Shown here: positions 11,969 to 22,799 of the stretch, piece after piece | Position numbering within the stretch: position 1 is the stretch's first letter | Layout: every line of letters starts with the position of its first letter | Assembly: GCA_936450465.1 (NCBI GenBank) | Contig: OW388289.1 | Coordinates: 77,984,593-78,048,592, forward strand | Length of the DNA: 64,000 nucleotides | Source: Gibbula magus | Lineage: Eukaryota; Mollusca; Gastropoda; Trochida; Trochidae | Direction of reading: 5' to 3' | Notes under the pieces: model-generated | The model's database searches: none | The model's input: only the letters and a program-made list of their open reading frames with translations | Told to the model about the DNA's origin: nothing | Position numbers and translations under genes: made by a program

Positions 11969-14900
11969 GTAAGTAGAATTTGATTGTTTAAATAGGTTTA
12001 TCTATATATATATAATTGTGCTGTAAGTGTGATCGATAAATCCGTTTACTTATTGAGGGTAACGTGTTGGTTCGAATCAATGGACTCTACCCGGACAAAT
12101 ACAAGACAGTTTACTATAACAGATAGTGAGATCCCGTATATTAATAAATGAGATACTGACAACATAATTTATAATATTCATATTCATATTTGTATTCACT
12201 ATCTAACATTATAACATTTCATCTTTGATGGGCATTCAAGAAGTAAAGGTGATGAAGACTGAATAATTATTTACCATATAATGCATTGTAACTGATTTGT
12301 AACCTTCCAGGTGTGGGTTGTATGTACTAATGGCAAACCAGCTGAACACAAGGAGCACAACAAGTTCACTGACGACTTTCAACCCACTGGACCTGGTGAG
12401 TTGATAGTATATTTTGAATATACCTGGCACATGGACTTAAACATCGGATTTCATCATACACTTAACACTAACTGATCTTCATGTATTTCATCCAATCAAT
12501 GTTATTGCAATTTAACTCTTTAGAGTATAATAATGTTTTCAGCCTTTTTACGATTTTTTTGATTTTTTGTTCAAAATATGGTACATGAATCAATTATCCG
12601 ATTTTGAATATTAAGTTGATTTAATGCAAACACGATAGCTTTATTAGTTTACATTTATCATTAGCCTTAAATCTCACTCCATGCCAACTACTTCAGGGTT
12701 CAATTCGTTGAGAGTATTAGCATCCACCTCAATTATATGACCACTGAATTTGCCTCATTGAAACATTACATATTTTGTCGTCTGGTGCAGGTTGTGGCGG
12801 GAAACCAGCAGACGTATTCTTCTTGCTTGACAGTTCATCCAGTATCTGGCACGAGGACTTCAAGAAACAAGTCCAGTTCGTGAAGGAAGTCGTGGAGCTG
12901 TTCGAGATAGGTCCCGATGAGACGAGAGTGGGAATGGCAACATTCTCCACCAGCTATCATCCTCATTTCGGTCTCGATTGGTACGAAGAGAAGACGCACC
13001 TGTTGAACGCCATCAGCAGCATTCCTTACAGGTATGGGGACACCAACACAGACAAAGCCCTACATGAGATGCACATAAGAGAATTCAATCATCAGGTACA
13101 ACGGAAAGGAGTTGATAAAATCGCTGTTGTCCTGACAGACGGGAGGTCAAGGCATCCTGCACAAACCGTAATTGAAGCTGAGATGGCTAAGCAAAAAGAC
13201 ATCCAAATCTTTGCTATTGGTATCGGGAACAAATATGACTACACTGAACTGGTGAAGATGGGCAGTAAACCTACAGAGAAGTTCGTCTTTGAGGTGGCCA
13301 ACTTTGATTTACTGGAGAATCTTAAGGAAAAGCTGTCTTTGCGCGAGTGTGAGGGTGAGTTTCATATGATGTTTCTATTCAGTTGGATATTACAGTAAAA
13401 TACATCACTCCCCTTTATAAATACATGTCAGTTAGTGGTGAATCAATGTAACATTGTCATACATTTATTTAGGATCAGTCTGACCACATTGTCTCTCAAT
13501 ACATCGTTGTGAGGATTATTCTATATTCTTCGATGTGTTATTCACACGTTAAAAGAAACATGCTAGTTTGTAAATGTCAAAAGTAGTAGTTAAACTGTTA
13601 CACCAAAATAACGATAAATGGTTTATCTTTTCAGTTGCGGAACCGTTGCCACTTATGGATCAGCCACGTAAGTTAAGCATTGGTTGGTGTTTATAAAATG
13701 AATTTAAGTTCTTTTTTTAAATTAATTTAATTAGTAGTTCATTAATTCTATGACCATTTTCGTATCTGATCCCTCTTATTTAAAATAATTATATTAATAT
13801 TATTACAAAAGGTGATTGGTGTTTTAACGTGCGTACTCGACAATACATCAACATCTTGACTTACCGTTACAGCATGCTCCAGAGCGATGATGGCCGATGT
13901 GATGTTTGCCTTCGACTCTGCTGCTATGGGTAACAACAAGACAGAGATCATACATGACTATATCGGGGGTGTCGTGGAGGAGTTCAACTTCGAAGACAAC
14001 CTCATGAGAGCGGGCGTTGTGTCGAAGGACTGTCATGGTGGCGACATTGCTTTGGGAAAGGTAGGGAGTTCTGCACATACATGTTGTAGTAGAAAATTAA
14101 TACGAGTGTATCATTGCCTCCAATGCAACTTTGAAGGTAAGCTGTGATTCTGATAACTCATCATTGCCAAATACGAAACTACTATATGCAGTGTATTCCC
14201 TCTGATTTGACCTTGCCTACTACCGGGCAAAATGTTGGTTATGGGGAATGTCGGATTAGACAAGACTTTTTAAATGATGAGGACACATCTGGAACCAGAT
14301 AAACATGTCGCTTTAGAGGGATTAGGTATACGGATATATAACATATTTTACTATATTAATTTTTCAAAATGTTTTGGTTGAAAAGGACAAAGAGAACTCG
14401 TTACCTCCTGTAAATCATATCTGAAAATATTTTGGGAACTGAATGTCACTGCACTATAACTCCGTTATATCCGTTTGTCGTCCGTCATAGTGGTAAAGTT
14501 CATCTGTGTAATTTTGTAAACGTGATTATATTTCTACTAAAATATTTTTTTTTTTTATAATTTTATTTCTACTAAAATATGATGTCATCAAGTGTACCAA
14601 GCAATGATGCATTAACTGTGACATAAATGTACATATGAGGATCATATTCAGTATTGACTTCTTTAAGAAGTAGTGATGATGCTGAATTGATGGAGATGAA
14701 TTATGTTTAATATATATATATATTGCAATAAAGGAGTTAACTATTCATAGAGCATGTTCTTCTTAAATACAATTAAAAAACTAGTCCAAATATTATTGGT
14801 ATTATGTAAAAATATAGTATGATAATTCTTAGCTTTGGTTGTGACCAGCATTGTGCTGTTTTCCTTACAGCATTCTGAGAAAACCGAATTTCTGAAAGAT

Positions 14901-15505
14901 CTTCGCAACCTCGATTATCCAGACCTGAGTCACGTGATTCGCCGAATGTCCAAACATAGTTTCACAAAAGAAGAGGGAGCTCGAGAAATGGCGAGAAAAA
15001 TGGCTGTCGTCTTTGTAGACGACAAGCTGCATCTCCCTAAAAGGGTTTACCATGAAATTGATGAGGCCAAGGCTGATGATGTAGAAGTATTTGTTGTTGC
15101 TATCGGGGATGGGGTGGTCGAAGACGAAATAAGCGAGATGGCCACGACTGAAGATTATATTCTGAGAATACCTAATTACGACGTCATGTTGGGTACTTGT
15201 GATGACCTCACAAACAAAATCTGCTCAGGTAAATAGTTCAGATAAAGTTTGTTAGAAAGTGTTGCAATATGTCTCGCAGAAGAATCAAATAATACATTTG
15301 AGTCCTTATAAAGGACACTGGAAAGGTCCTTCAAAGAATTAAAAAGATTTTTAAAGGAAAATGCTCAGTCAACGAGTGTTAAATGTGTGACCACATTGAA
15401 TACAAACAATGCAAGTGTATACTCGTAACATTTAACATTTCTTGGATAATAAATTACTTTATACTCATTAGATGTGATTATGTTTCAGCGCTATCACCTT
15501 TGTGA
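11936..15505 (+). CDS. Gene B: secreted protein with one intact and one degenerate VWA domain (~425 aa, 7 exons)
   Basis: Exons: 11936-11968, 12311-12395, 12791-13354, 13635-13667, 13873-14060, 14871-15228, and a short terminal exon from 15489 with stop at 15503-15505. All use GT..AG and the frame is kept throughout. The signal peptide (about residues 1-19, MKTGLIISFILVWVVCTNG) is followed by a polar linker, a VWA domain (about 41-227) with a complete MIDAS metal site (D53, S55, S57, T124, D155), an 11-residue linker exon, and a second VWA-like domain (about 240-420) whose MIDAS is lost (D253-A255-M257). VWA domains bind protein partners, often through Mg2+. The combination resembles matrilin, collagen VI and other matrix VWA proteins; no collagen or EGF repeats are seen. 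It is a paralogue of gene C and lacks C's first VWA. The 3' end is uncertain: if the last intron is kept, translation stops at 15234-15236 with an AATAAA at 15448. Confidence 0.8.
12311..12395 (+). CDS. Gene B exon 2 (signal peptide end and polar linker)
   Basis: Follows a CCTTCCAG acceptor and ends in phase 1 at GTGAGT. It encodes VWVVCTNG, then a charged, His/Lys/Asp-rich linker leading to the first VWA. Confidence 0.75.
12791..13354 (+). CDS. Gene B exon 3 (complete VWA domain)
   Basis: A single 564-nt exon, phases 1-1, holds the whole domain. It begins CGGKPADVFFLLDSSSS (MIDAS DxSxS), continues with TRVGMATFS, YGDTNTDKAL (MIDAS Thr), VVLTDGRS (MIDAS Asp) and IQIFAIGIG, and ends in RECE. 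Cysteines near both ends may pair. Gene C has the equivalent domain split by an intron. Confidence 0.9.
13635..13667 (+). CDS. Gene B exon 4 (inter-domain linker)
   Basis: A 33-nt exon, phases 1-1, encoding VAEPLPLMDQP. Gene C has an equivalent linker exon, VPDHFQKDQP, at 48665-48694. Confidence 0.7.
13873..14060 (+). CDS. Gene B exon 5 (first half of degenerate VWA)
   Basis: Starts in phase 1 after GTTACAG and ends in phase 0 at GTAGGG. It encodes MADVMFAFDSAAMG, where a functional domain would have DxSxS, then FEDNLMRAGVVSKDC. It aligns with the start of gene C exon 9. Confidence 0.75.
14871..15228 (+). CDS. Gene B exon 6 (second half of degenerate VWA)
   Basis: Follows TTCCTTACAG in phase 0. 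It encodes the hydrophobic core AVVFVDDKL and VEVFVVAIGDG and ends in NKICS. The DDKL motif is shared with gene C (MFLDDKL). The GTAAAT donor at 15229 doubles as codons GGT AAA with an in-frame TAG at 15234, so an unspliced transcript would end in SGK. Confidence 0.75.
15448..15453 (+). terminator. Possible polyadenylation signal for the unspliced end of gene B
   Basis: AATAAA about 210 bp after the in-frame TAG at 15234. If the terminal exon at 15489 is used instead, the ATTAAA at 16174-16179 is a possible signal. Neither is tested. Confidence 0.3.
15489..15505 (+). CDS. Gene B candidate terminal exon (ALSPL stop)
   Basis: A TTATGTTTCAG acceptor restores the frame and gives five residues before TGA. 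This parallels gene C, whose last coding exon adds only two residues. The alternative is retention of the preceding intron. Confidence 0.45.
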
Positions 15506-15509
15506 GGGA

Positions 15510-16750
15510 TATCAATGCTGTTCCCGGGAAGTATCAAACACCGTCCGATATTAAATGCTACATTTACTGACCTATCACGATATTAAATTATAGACACCTG
15601 CTGGCGGGCTGTCTGTACATGTTTGATTGTGTATTAATATGTACTTCTGTTACATGTTTGTCGATCAAGTGTTCGAAATCTATTTCACTATTCAGTTACT
15701 CTAAAAAAAGAAGTGAAAGTTAATTGGCATCGTATTGCCTGTACATGTTTATAGTTTGTATTTATTTGTAACTTAAATTAAATGTTTGTCGCCATATCGT
15801 GATACATCTGTTACCTAAACTTCAAATGATTACTACTGAAACAACACAAAATGTTAAATTAACTGACATTGTAATTGTAAATTTTGGTTCGTATCCTATT
15901 TAAGATTGTTTTGAGGATTTGTTATTTGCCATAGTTGTGCTATTGTTTGATGTTAATGTTGATGTTCACCCATAACTATATCAAATAGTAATTAACACTC
16001 TTATGTCTTGCATTTTCATGTGTTCAAATCACCATCTAGTCTTTTTATTTGTCCTTGATGCAATCTAGTCCTTCAGTTTGATCTCACATCCGAAGTTTAT
16101 TCTAATTACATTATTTGTTATTCACCTCATGCTATGACATTATCATTTTTACGATATTGTGAATTTATGTGTCATTAAACATCCAATAGAATAACCTGTC
16201 TCGTCATATTTTATTACGACTGATCACGTATTCAGGAACTATATAAACTTCACATTATGTTACACACACGTCCAGCATCAGGTATGAACATCCTAAGGAA
16301 AATGGTCTCTTTCTTCATCCAAAGGAAGCGTACATAAAAGAACTGTCGACGGAACATGTGTGTTAACTGTACACTTGCATGTACATCAACAGAGGTTGAG
16401 TTTCAATTACCATTCCGACAATATATTCAGTTTGAGATCTTCAAGTTATTATTTTCAATCATTAACAGTACGATAGTGTTGAAGTCATACCACAAATCTG
16501 ACCTGATATGACAGCATACTGCAGTTTCAGAAAGTATTGATAAGTGTTTGCTAAACAACATCCTCTCACGTGTATATTGTACATGTTATTAAATAGCTTG
16601 TATAATAACTTTAGATTTCTGATGAAGTTCAAATATCAATTCATTGTTTGTTGAAAGTATAACCATTTCGATTTATTCTTTAATTACTAAATCATTCAGT
16701 ATTTGAGTCATCCGTGGTGTGTCAGGGTAATCAAGTCCCTCTCTATGACT
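15510..16750. other. Gene B 3' flank, no coding sequence seen
   Basis: AT-rich sequence, probably 3' untranslated region up to a possible ATTAAA at 16174, then intergenic. Confidence 0.35.
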
Positions 16751-16760
16751 ATATTTTGCA

Positions 16761-16913
16761 GAGACTCTCACCCAGGTGTCTTCTGATATCAATTATATCA
16801 ACACGAGTTGATTAAAGTTACAAATATCCCAGGCTTGGCGAGGATATTTTTTTTTACTTTAATCAACGAGTTTTGACATAGTCTATATCAGAAGACAAGG
16901 TGGTGAGATTTTC
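16761..16913. repeat. Fold-back element, ~58-bp arms
   Basis: The left arm (GAGACTCTCACCCAGGTGTC at its start, ending TTGATTAAAGT) is the imperfect reverse complement of the right arm (starting ACTTTAATCAA, ending GGTGGTGAGATTTTC). The spacer is about 40 bp with an oligo-T run. Such long imperfect hairpins are typical of MITEs; no target duplication was identified. Confidence 0.6.
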
Positions 16914-19637
16914 TTAATAAGTAAACAAAATCATTCTCAAAATCACAAGAATGAACATATCTGAAACACAAAACTGTCATTTACCTTTTTCAGCAGTTAT
17001 CTGAGTTGGGTCAAAGCAATGAGACGTCATCAGCATAATGGCATCATAACAGTGTTACGTCATCAACTTTGTGACACCGCCAGCATTGTTCTTAGTGTTC
17101 AAAGCCTTGTGGTGCCGGATTACGACGATTTGATTGTAGCGATATCTACATTCTTGTAGATATAGCCTGATCTTAGACATACGATATCTACTGTTGGAGC
17201 AGGTCAGGGTGATTACTAAGTGTATACTACAATCAAGGTCCACTTTCAGTAAGAGTTGATAAACTTAAACAATACCAACAAAACTTACCATTAATTAAAC
17301 GTTGCAGTTTTTTCTAAAAATACGTATTTGATAGGCATTTAGCTTCCACGAATGGCAAGTTGAATATAGATTATCGAACTTTAATGACAAAGCATTAACT
17401 CTTTAAATAAGATTTTAATAGATGCTTTCCACAATAGATATTATCTTTACCAAATGCTTGATTTGGTTTGTCGCATTTACATAGAAATATCTTGATGAAT
17501 CAAATCATAATGTCAGCCAGGAAATATATATATTTATGTAATATAAAAAATGTAATTCCAAAATTCAGTAATTACAAAAAAGTATTAAAGGCGATATTTC
17601 CGGTAGAAAGATTCATTTTAAAAAGAAATAATGAGTAACTGAATGGAAATCACACATCCCACTATTTAGCAACTGACACTGATTATATTGTAAAGCAAAT
17701 ATCCTTCAGCAGTTTATATAGTTCTTATCTTAACTCTATGTATTGCACTCTTCAATGTAAGTATACCCTGTAACCTTTTTTTCTAATCAAACTCTTTTAA
17801 TAACAATATAATTACATCGGGTGTCGTTTAGTATCCCCTATTTTCACCTCTTTCTCCTTTTACCTTTACCCTCATTTACAATCTATATACAAATAAGAAC
17901 TGCAGAAGTGAATAAGTATAATGCTATATGATAAAGTACATATTAGGTTTAAAGGGCTGACATATACATTTATATATATGATATATTCTCATGTCGTCTT
18001 AGAGCTATCGTTGCCGGTACAAAAGTACACACAGAGAGGTTTGGGTTAATCTGAATATATCCTTACATTAAACCAGAGACCCTGATTAAACCAAACCTCG
18101 CAATCAAGACAACGCCTTTCCAGTAATGACGTCATGCAGTCTACTAAACGTTACGAGGAGGCTGTTGATACACGGCACATATATCTTCCTTTTTAACCGT
18201 GTATTTGTAATATATGTGGAATGCAGGTAAGCATGTGAACACATGAGTATGTTTACTTACATCGTGGAGGTGTATATACAGGTAGCTATATATCACAAGA
18301 GAGTAGGTGGCCCTGTCTGCCTCCACGTCAAACAAATGGGTCCTTCCAGGCTAGATCCGGGCTAAATTACATTAGCTCATACGCATTCACTTCTAGGAAT
18401 TATGATATCCATCAGTCGTTTTGTTTCTACCCTTTTCTCTGCTTTCAATCTGTGTTTCAATCTGTAAGATAACCAAACACATTGTCTGAAAGGTTGATCA
18501 GCATTATTTAATAATGAAATAGAATCATACACGTGACCAACATAAAGCATGATTTACCATGTGCTGTTTGTACCCTTGGATTAGTTTATGGACTCGAATC
18601 ACACGGTAATCAATGGAACTTTCCATCATAGAAATATCCTTCATCTACCCTCTGGACGTTCCTTTGAGGGCATCAACTACCCTATGCAAGGCATAACTAG
18701 CGCTTATCTCAATCGCTGACTATTTTAAGCGTTGCAGCATTTCCTTAAAATTTCTGTACCAGCGAATCAGAGCCCATTTGCATTTCAGGTGCAGCGTTCC
18801 GCTTTGTTTCACAGAAAAGTGAAGGAAATGCTTCAAGGTTTGAATAAGCCAATGATGGAGACTGGAGCGAGTTACGTCTTGCGGAGGAAGGTTGTGAGGA
18901 CATATGTTGTTCTTAATAGACCATTCGTTGAATATAAACAATATATAAGTCCCCGAACTGCAACTAAAGAAAGCGCACGTAAACTCACTTCACTTGTCTT
19001 GTAACCATATGTCTAAACGTTTGCAGTAACCTTTAGAGGTATGTTGGAACATGTTGGAACACGGCGTGTCTCTAATCCATAACGTTCTTGAATTCACCGT
19101 GAACAATCAGTCCTGTGCTTTATACTGTAGAGTAATAGTATCTCTCAATAGATATACATTCACAGACTGACACAGTGAAACTCTTTGTGAAGGTAGCGGA
19201 ATGGATCAACTGGGTACAACATTCGATCTACTAATATGAATCCTGACTGTTACTTCATTGCGTGATATACTTTCATCAGGCCAGGTCGCTTGTTGTAAAT
19301 AGTGGATCCATTTCCTAGATCTGCAAAGCGTTTTGCAATGTCAGCCACTAAACGTTTGTGCTCTGGCAGATACTATTGTCCTAACCGATTATACAACACT
19401 AAATAACGTGCAGACTTGCAGAGATAGTGAACACAATAGGGTCATAAGACGTATAAAGAGTTAGAGCATATAGCAACACGGTATTCACCTCACCCGGAGG
19501 GGCTCCCCTGTACACACTGCACACTGTCTGAGTGATTTACAGTAGCTTAACACATGGGCAACATTGGCATATAATGCACTTAGCTTGAGTATATTAAGTA
19601 CAGTATATGAGTATAAAATATTATATAAAATAAAATA
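16914..19637. other. Intergenic, no gene seen
   Basis: An imperfect hairpin built from GAGGTTTGGGTTAATC and its complement lies at about 18036-18102. An open frame at 18732-19004 has no recognised domain. Confidence 0.35.
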
Positions 19638-19692
19638 TTTAAGACGACACTATATGTATATGTAGTCTATATGCAGCAAGTGTCGTCTTAAA
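19638..19692. repeat. 14-bp perfect inverted repeat (hairpin)
   Basis: TTTAAGACGACACT (19638-19651) and AGTGTCGTCTTAAA (19679-19692) are exact reverse complements separated by 27 bp. Possibly a MITE relic. Confidence 0.6.
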
Positions 19693-20733
19693 TTTTTCAT
19701 TTTACATACGTTCACTTCACGTGTGACCTTCAACTTGTTTATGTCTTATCCCGTTACTTTATGAATATGCACATTGTATTAGCATTGCGAAAACTTTCAG
19801 TTGTTAACAAACAACACATACTGACGATATTTTCTTTCATTTGTAAATAACTAAAATTAGCGTTCCAAAATAATTAACTGATGTTTTGTGGATTTTAAGA
19901 TATTACTCGTATCTTGCAATTGAAACTGACATAGACAATGCTGTCATCATGAAGACATCAATAGCAACTGCTCCGTTCAGTGCACTTTATCCTAAAGTAA
20001 CTGACTATCTTCAACGGAGTGACTCACGTGGAGACATTCATTCATCACACACGATGATGCAATTAGTCTAGATAAGATGATTAAGCGAATATTAAGTTGA
20101 TCATTATCGAATTGGGAAATGTAATTGTGAAATCATGGATGTATGAATGAATGTTTCATCTACGTAAACATCCTATCAAAAATGTCATACACAAATTGAT
20201 TTTATGCGAGTAAAAATCGTTAAGCTCTTTTGCTTTGAATGCCCCCCTAAAACGAATTATACTAGATTCGAAATGAAAAAGGCATCTTATTTGTGTTACG
20301 TGCATGTTGAATAGACATATCTTCAAGATATTTACATACGTGAGAGCACGAAATTGAAACAGAATGTCACTTCGACATTTTGCCATAAATTGGATTACAT
20401 TTGTGCTCGTCTTCCATCGTATTCACGGTCAACTGCCTTGTTTACTCTCAATAAAGTCGGTCCTAAAGGAGCTGTTAGAATCCTGTCAAATTTTTCCATT
20501 TTTGTTTGCTGTTCCGGTCCTGTAAAGTGTAGCATTGCAGTGATTTCATGAATTATGCAGAATATAGTTGACCTAAAATTATGTCACAACAAATATTACC
20601 TTCGCACTGAATCGAGCTGATCAATGTTTTATAGATATTATGTATTGCAATGCTATGTATAACTATAATTCTAATCAGATAACGAAAACTATTTAGAACT
20701 CGTCCGTGGAAGAAAACTGCATTGTAATATAAT

Positions 20734-20870
20734 GTTATTAATTAAGTATTTCCGTATTGACCCAGTTACAGGTCCGAGGTCTGTTGTATTGGCCCGAGAC
20801 GAAGTCGAGGGCCAATACAACGGACCGAGGACCTGTAACTCGGCCAATACGGAAATACTTAATTAATGAC
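20734..20870. repeat. Long palindrome, ~60-bp arms
   Basis: The left arm reads ATTAATTAAGTATTTCCG then GTATTG and ends TTGTATTGGCCC. The right arm begins GGGCCAATACAACGG and ends CTTAATTAAT. They are reverse complements with few mismatches around a 13-bp centre. The GTATTGrCCCAGTT block also occurs in the inverted structure next door. Confidence 0.7.
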
Positions 20871-21017
20871 AATTTTATTAATTAACTTATTTTCATTCTA
20901 TTTGCACAACACTAGACATCTCATTTATATTGAAATAATAATTATAAACAAGATTGGTGAACAAATAGCACGGGTCAAAGTTGTAAAGCGACAGCTTCGG
21001 GCTTTCACCAAATGTGC

Positions 21018-21417
21018 AACTGCGCATGCTCAGATTCATATTGGTCCAGTTTGTCTCGTATTGACCCAGTTTTTCCCGTATTGGCCCAGTTTCCTCGTTT
21101 TGGCCCAGTTGTCGAATCATATGGTCTAGGCAGTAAATGCCGTATACATGCCATTATAATGATAGTTAATTAATAATGCAGTGTATTTATAAGGCATTAT
21201 TAAACTGGTGTAGTAATGCTGAGAGTAAGTAGTCACGATATTTTATTAAATAACTATCAATCATGTGGCATGTATACAGTATTTATTGTCTGTAACTCAT
21301 CAGACGGAAACTGAGCCAGTACGGAGGACGGGGCCAATACTGAGGACTGGGCCAATACAGGAAAAACAGGGCCAATACGAGACAAACAGGGCTAGTACAA
21401 TTTGAGCATACGCAGTT
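21018..21417. repeat. Large inverted repeat with tandem GTATTGGCCCAGTTT units
   Basis: The left arm (about 21018-21173) begins ACTGCGCATGCTCA, runs through several CGTATTGGCCCAGTTT units and ends with GTATACATGCCA. The right arm (about 21250-21417) is the same in reverse: GGCATGTATACAGT, several GGGCCAATAC units, then GAGCATACGCAGT. The centre is about 75 bp. With the palindrome at 20734-20870 it forms one fold-back complex of about 700 bp. No transposase is present, so it is non-autonomous if mobile. Confidence 0.65.
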
Positions 21418-21689
21418 TTATATTCAGGTTTGTTTTCAATGGAAATGGGATGTTCAGTAGTGTGCATATAGACTGAAAGGAGGTTAATTACAACATAGAA
21501 GAAGAGTTGGCGTGCTTTATCGTAAAATAAACAAAGCAGGGAGCATAAACGACGAAAGGCGCATCCCTGGGTGTTTCATGCTACCTGTTATGTTTTATTC
21601 TACCATAAAGCACAGCAACGAGTCTTCTATTTCTTTTATAAGATGTCCTTAAACAATTTCTCGTTTTTATATATAAAACCGTTGAGATA

Positions 21690-21815
21690 TTTTGTTCGTG
21701 ATATAATATATATATTAATCTCGTGAATGATTTTGTATCAAAGTCTCTTTCGCTCGTTTAAAACTAAATCATTACGTTACTCGTTTAATACAAAAAATAT
21801 TATTAAATGGAAGGT
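21690..21815. repeat. Palindromic MITE-like element (family with central CGCTCG)
   Basis: Contains CTCGTGAATG on the left, TTTCGCTCGTTTAAAA in the centre and ACTCGTTTAATA on the right. All three blocks occur in the same order in the element at 42119-42280. Confidence 0.5.
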
Positions 21816-22260
21816 ATTTTAGTATCCTCTATTTAAATGAACGTCTTAGAAATTTAAAGGTGTGTTAAGCAATGTCACAGAAGTCATTAAAATGCAATAT
21901 CTTCAACACTTCCACCCATTTTATCCTTGAAATAAATTTTAACTAATCCCACGGCTTTGAAGCGTCCACTCTCTACCTTCAGGTTTATACATTGAAAGAA
22001 TAGCTTGAAACATATTATTGTTTTTTTTCACTGAAAATGTGTGTATTATGCAAACAAATATGGCTGGTATACACTAATCGTATGTAGTCAATGTGATGTG
22101 TCTCTATATACTTACCTTTACTCATTGGAAATTAAAGTCGCATTGTGATAATTTACTTTAATCAAAGGTGGTAGTATTATAGCATGGAGAAAACTCGCAA
22201 TAACAATATATATGTTCATGCATTTAGGTCAAACAAGCGTGACACTGTTATTAATGTAAT

Positions 22261-22297
22261 TGCACTGTACTGCACTGTACTGCACTGTACTGCATTT
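22261..22297 (+). repeat. 10-bp tandem repeat (TGCACTGTAC)n
   Basis: About 3.5 perfect copies. Confidence 0.8.
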
Positions 22298-22587
22298 AAC
22301 AGTAGCATTATTAGCATGGCTGTCCCTTAAGCTTGATCCGAATCCAAACTTATTACCCAAAGCGCAAGCATGTCCCTGGTCCTCTGTCCCTTTTCCCTCT
22401 GTTTGATGAATAATCTGTTATTCGTTCTCAACCTTTCAACAAACCGGAGAACAATCACAATTATACTATCACATATCTCTCCCCGTTACAATATTTCAAA
22501 TGTCCCTTAGAAACACGTGCCACTTAGATAGCGAACAATGTTGTATTCAGGATAACACTATCTGCAGATTCTTGTACTTTTTTCAGG

Positions 22588-22690
22588 TTGAGTTCCTTGC
22601 GGGATTCGAACCCACACCCTCAAAGTCAGGCACCAATATCCAGCACTGATCATGACTGTCTCAAAGCTTACCCTTTTAGCTACGGAGACA
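22588..22690 (-). mobile_element. tRNA-derived SINE head, copy 1
   Basis: On the minus strand an A-box-like TAGCTAAAAGGG (22682-22671) is followed by a canonical B box GGTTCGAATCC (22612-22602) and CGCAAGGAACTC. A second, more diverged copy lies at 24798-24892 in the same orientation. The spacing and lack of a clean acceptor stem argue for a SINE or pseudogene over a working tRNA. Confidence 0.6.
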
Positions 22691-22799
22691 TCAGTGTCCC
22701 TGTCATTAGGGTAATCCATGTTAAGTATGTCCGGGTTACAAGGTTAATAACCGCTATTCTTCCAGAAGGAACATATTACATTCCAGAAACACAGTAAAG

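Noticed and set aside
14530..14582. Direct repeat TTTCTACTAAAATAT around an oligo-T run in gene B intron 5
   Set aside because: Short, and explained by replication slippage; no mobile-element ends.
22588..22690. Functional tRNA gene on the minus strand
   Set aside because: The B box is canonical but no complete cloverleaf with a paired acceptor stem could be drawn, and a diverged second copy nearby indicates a SINE.
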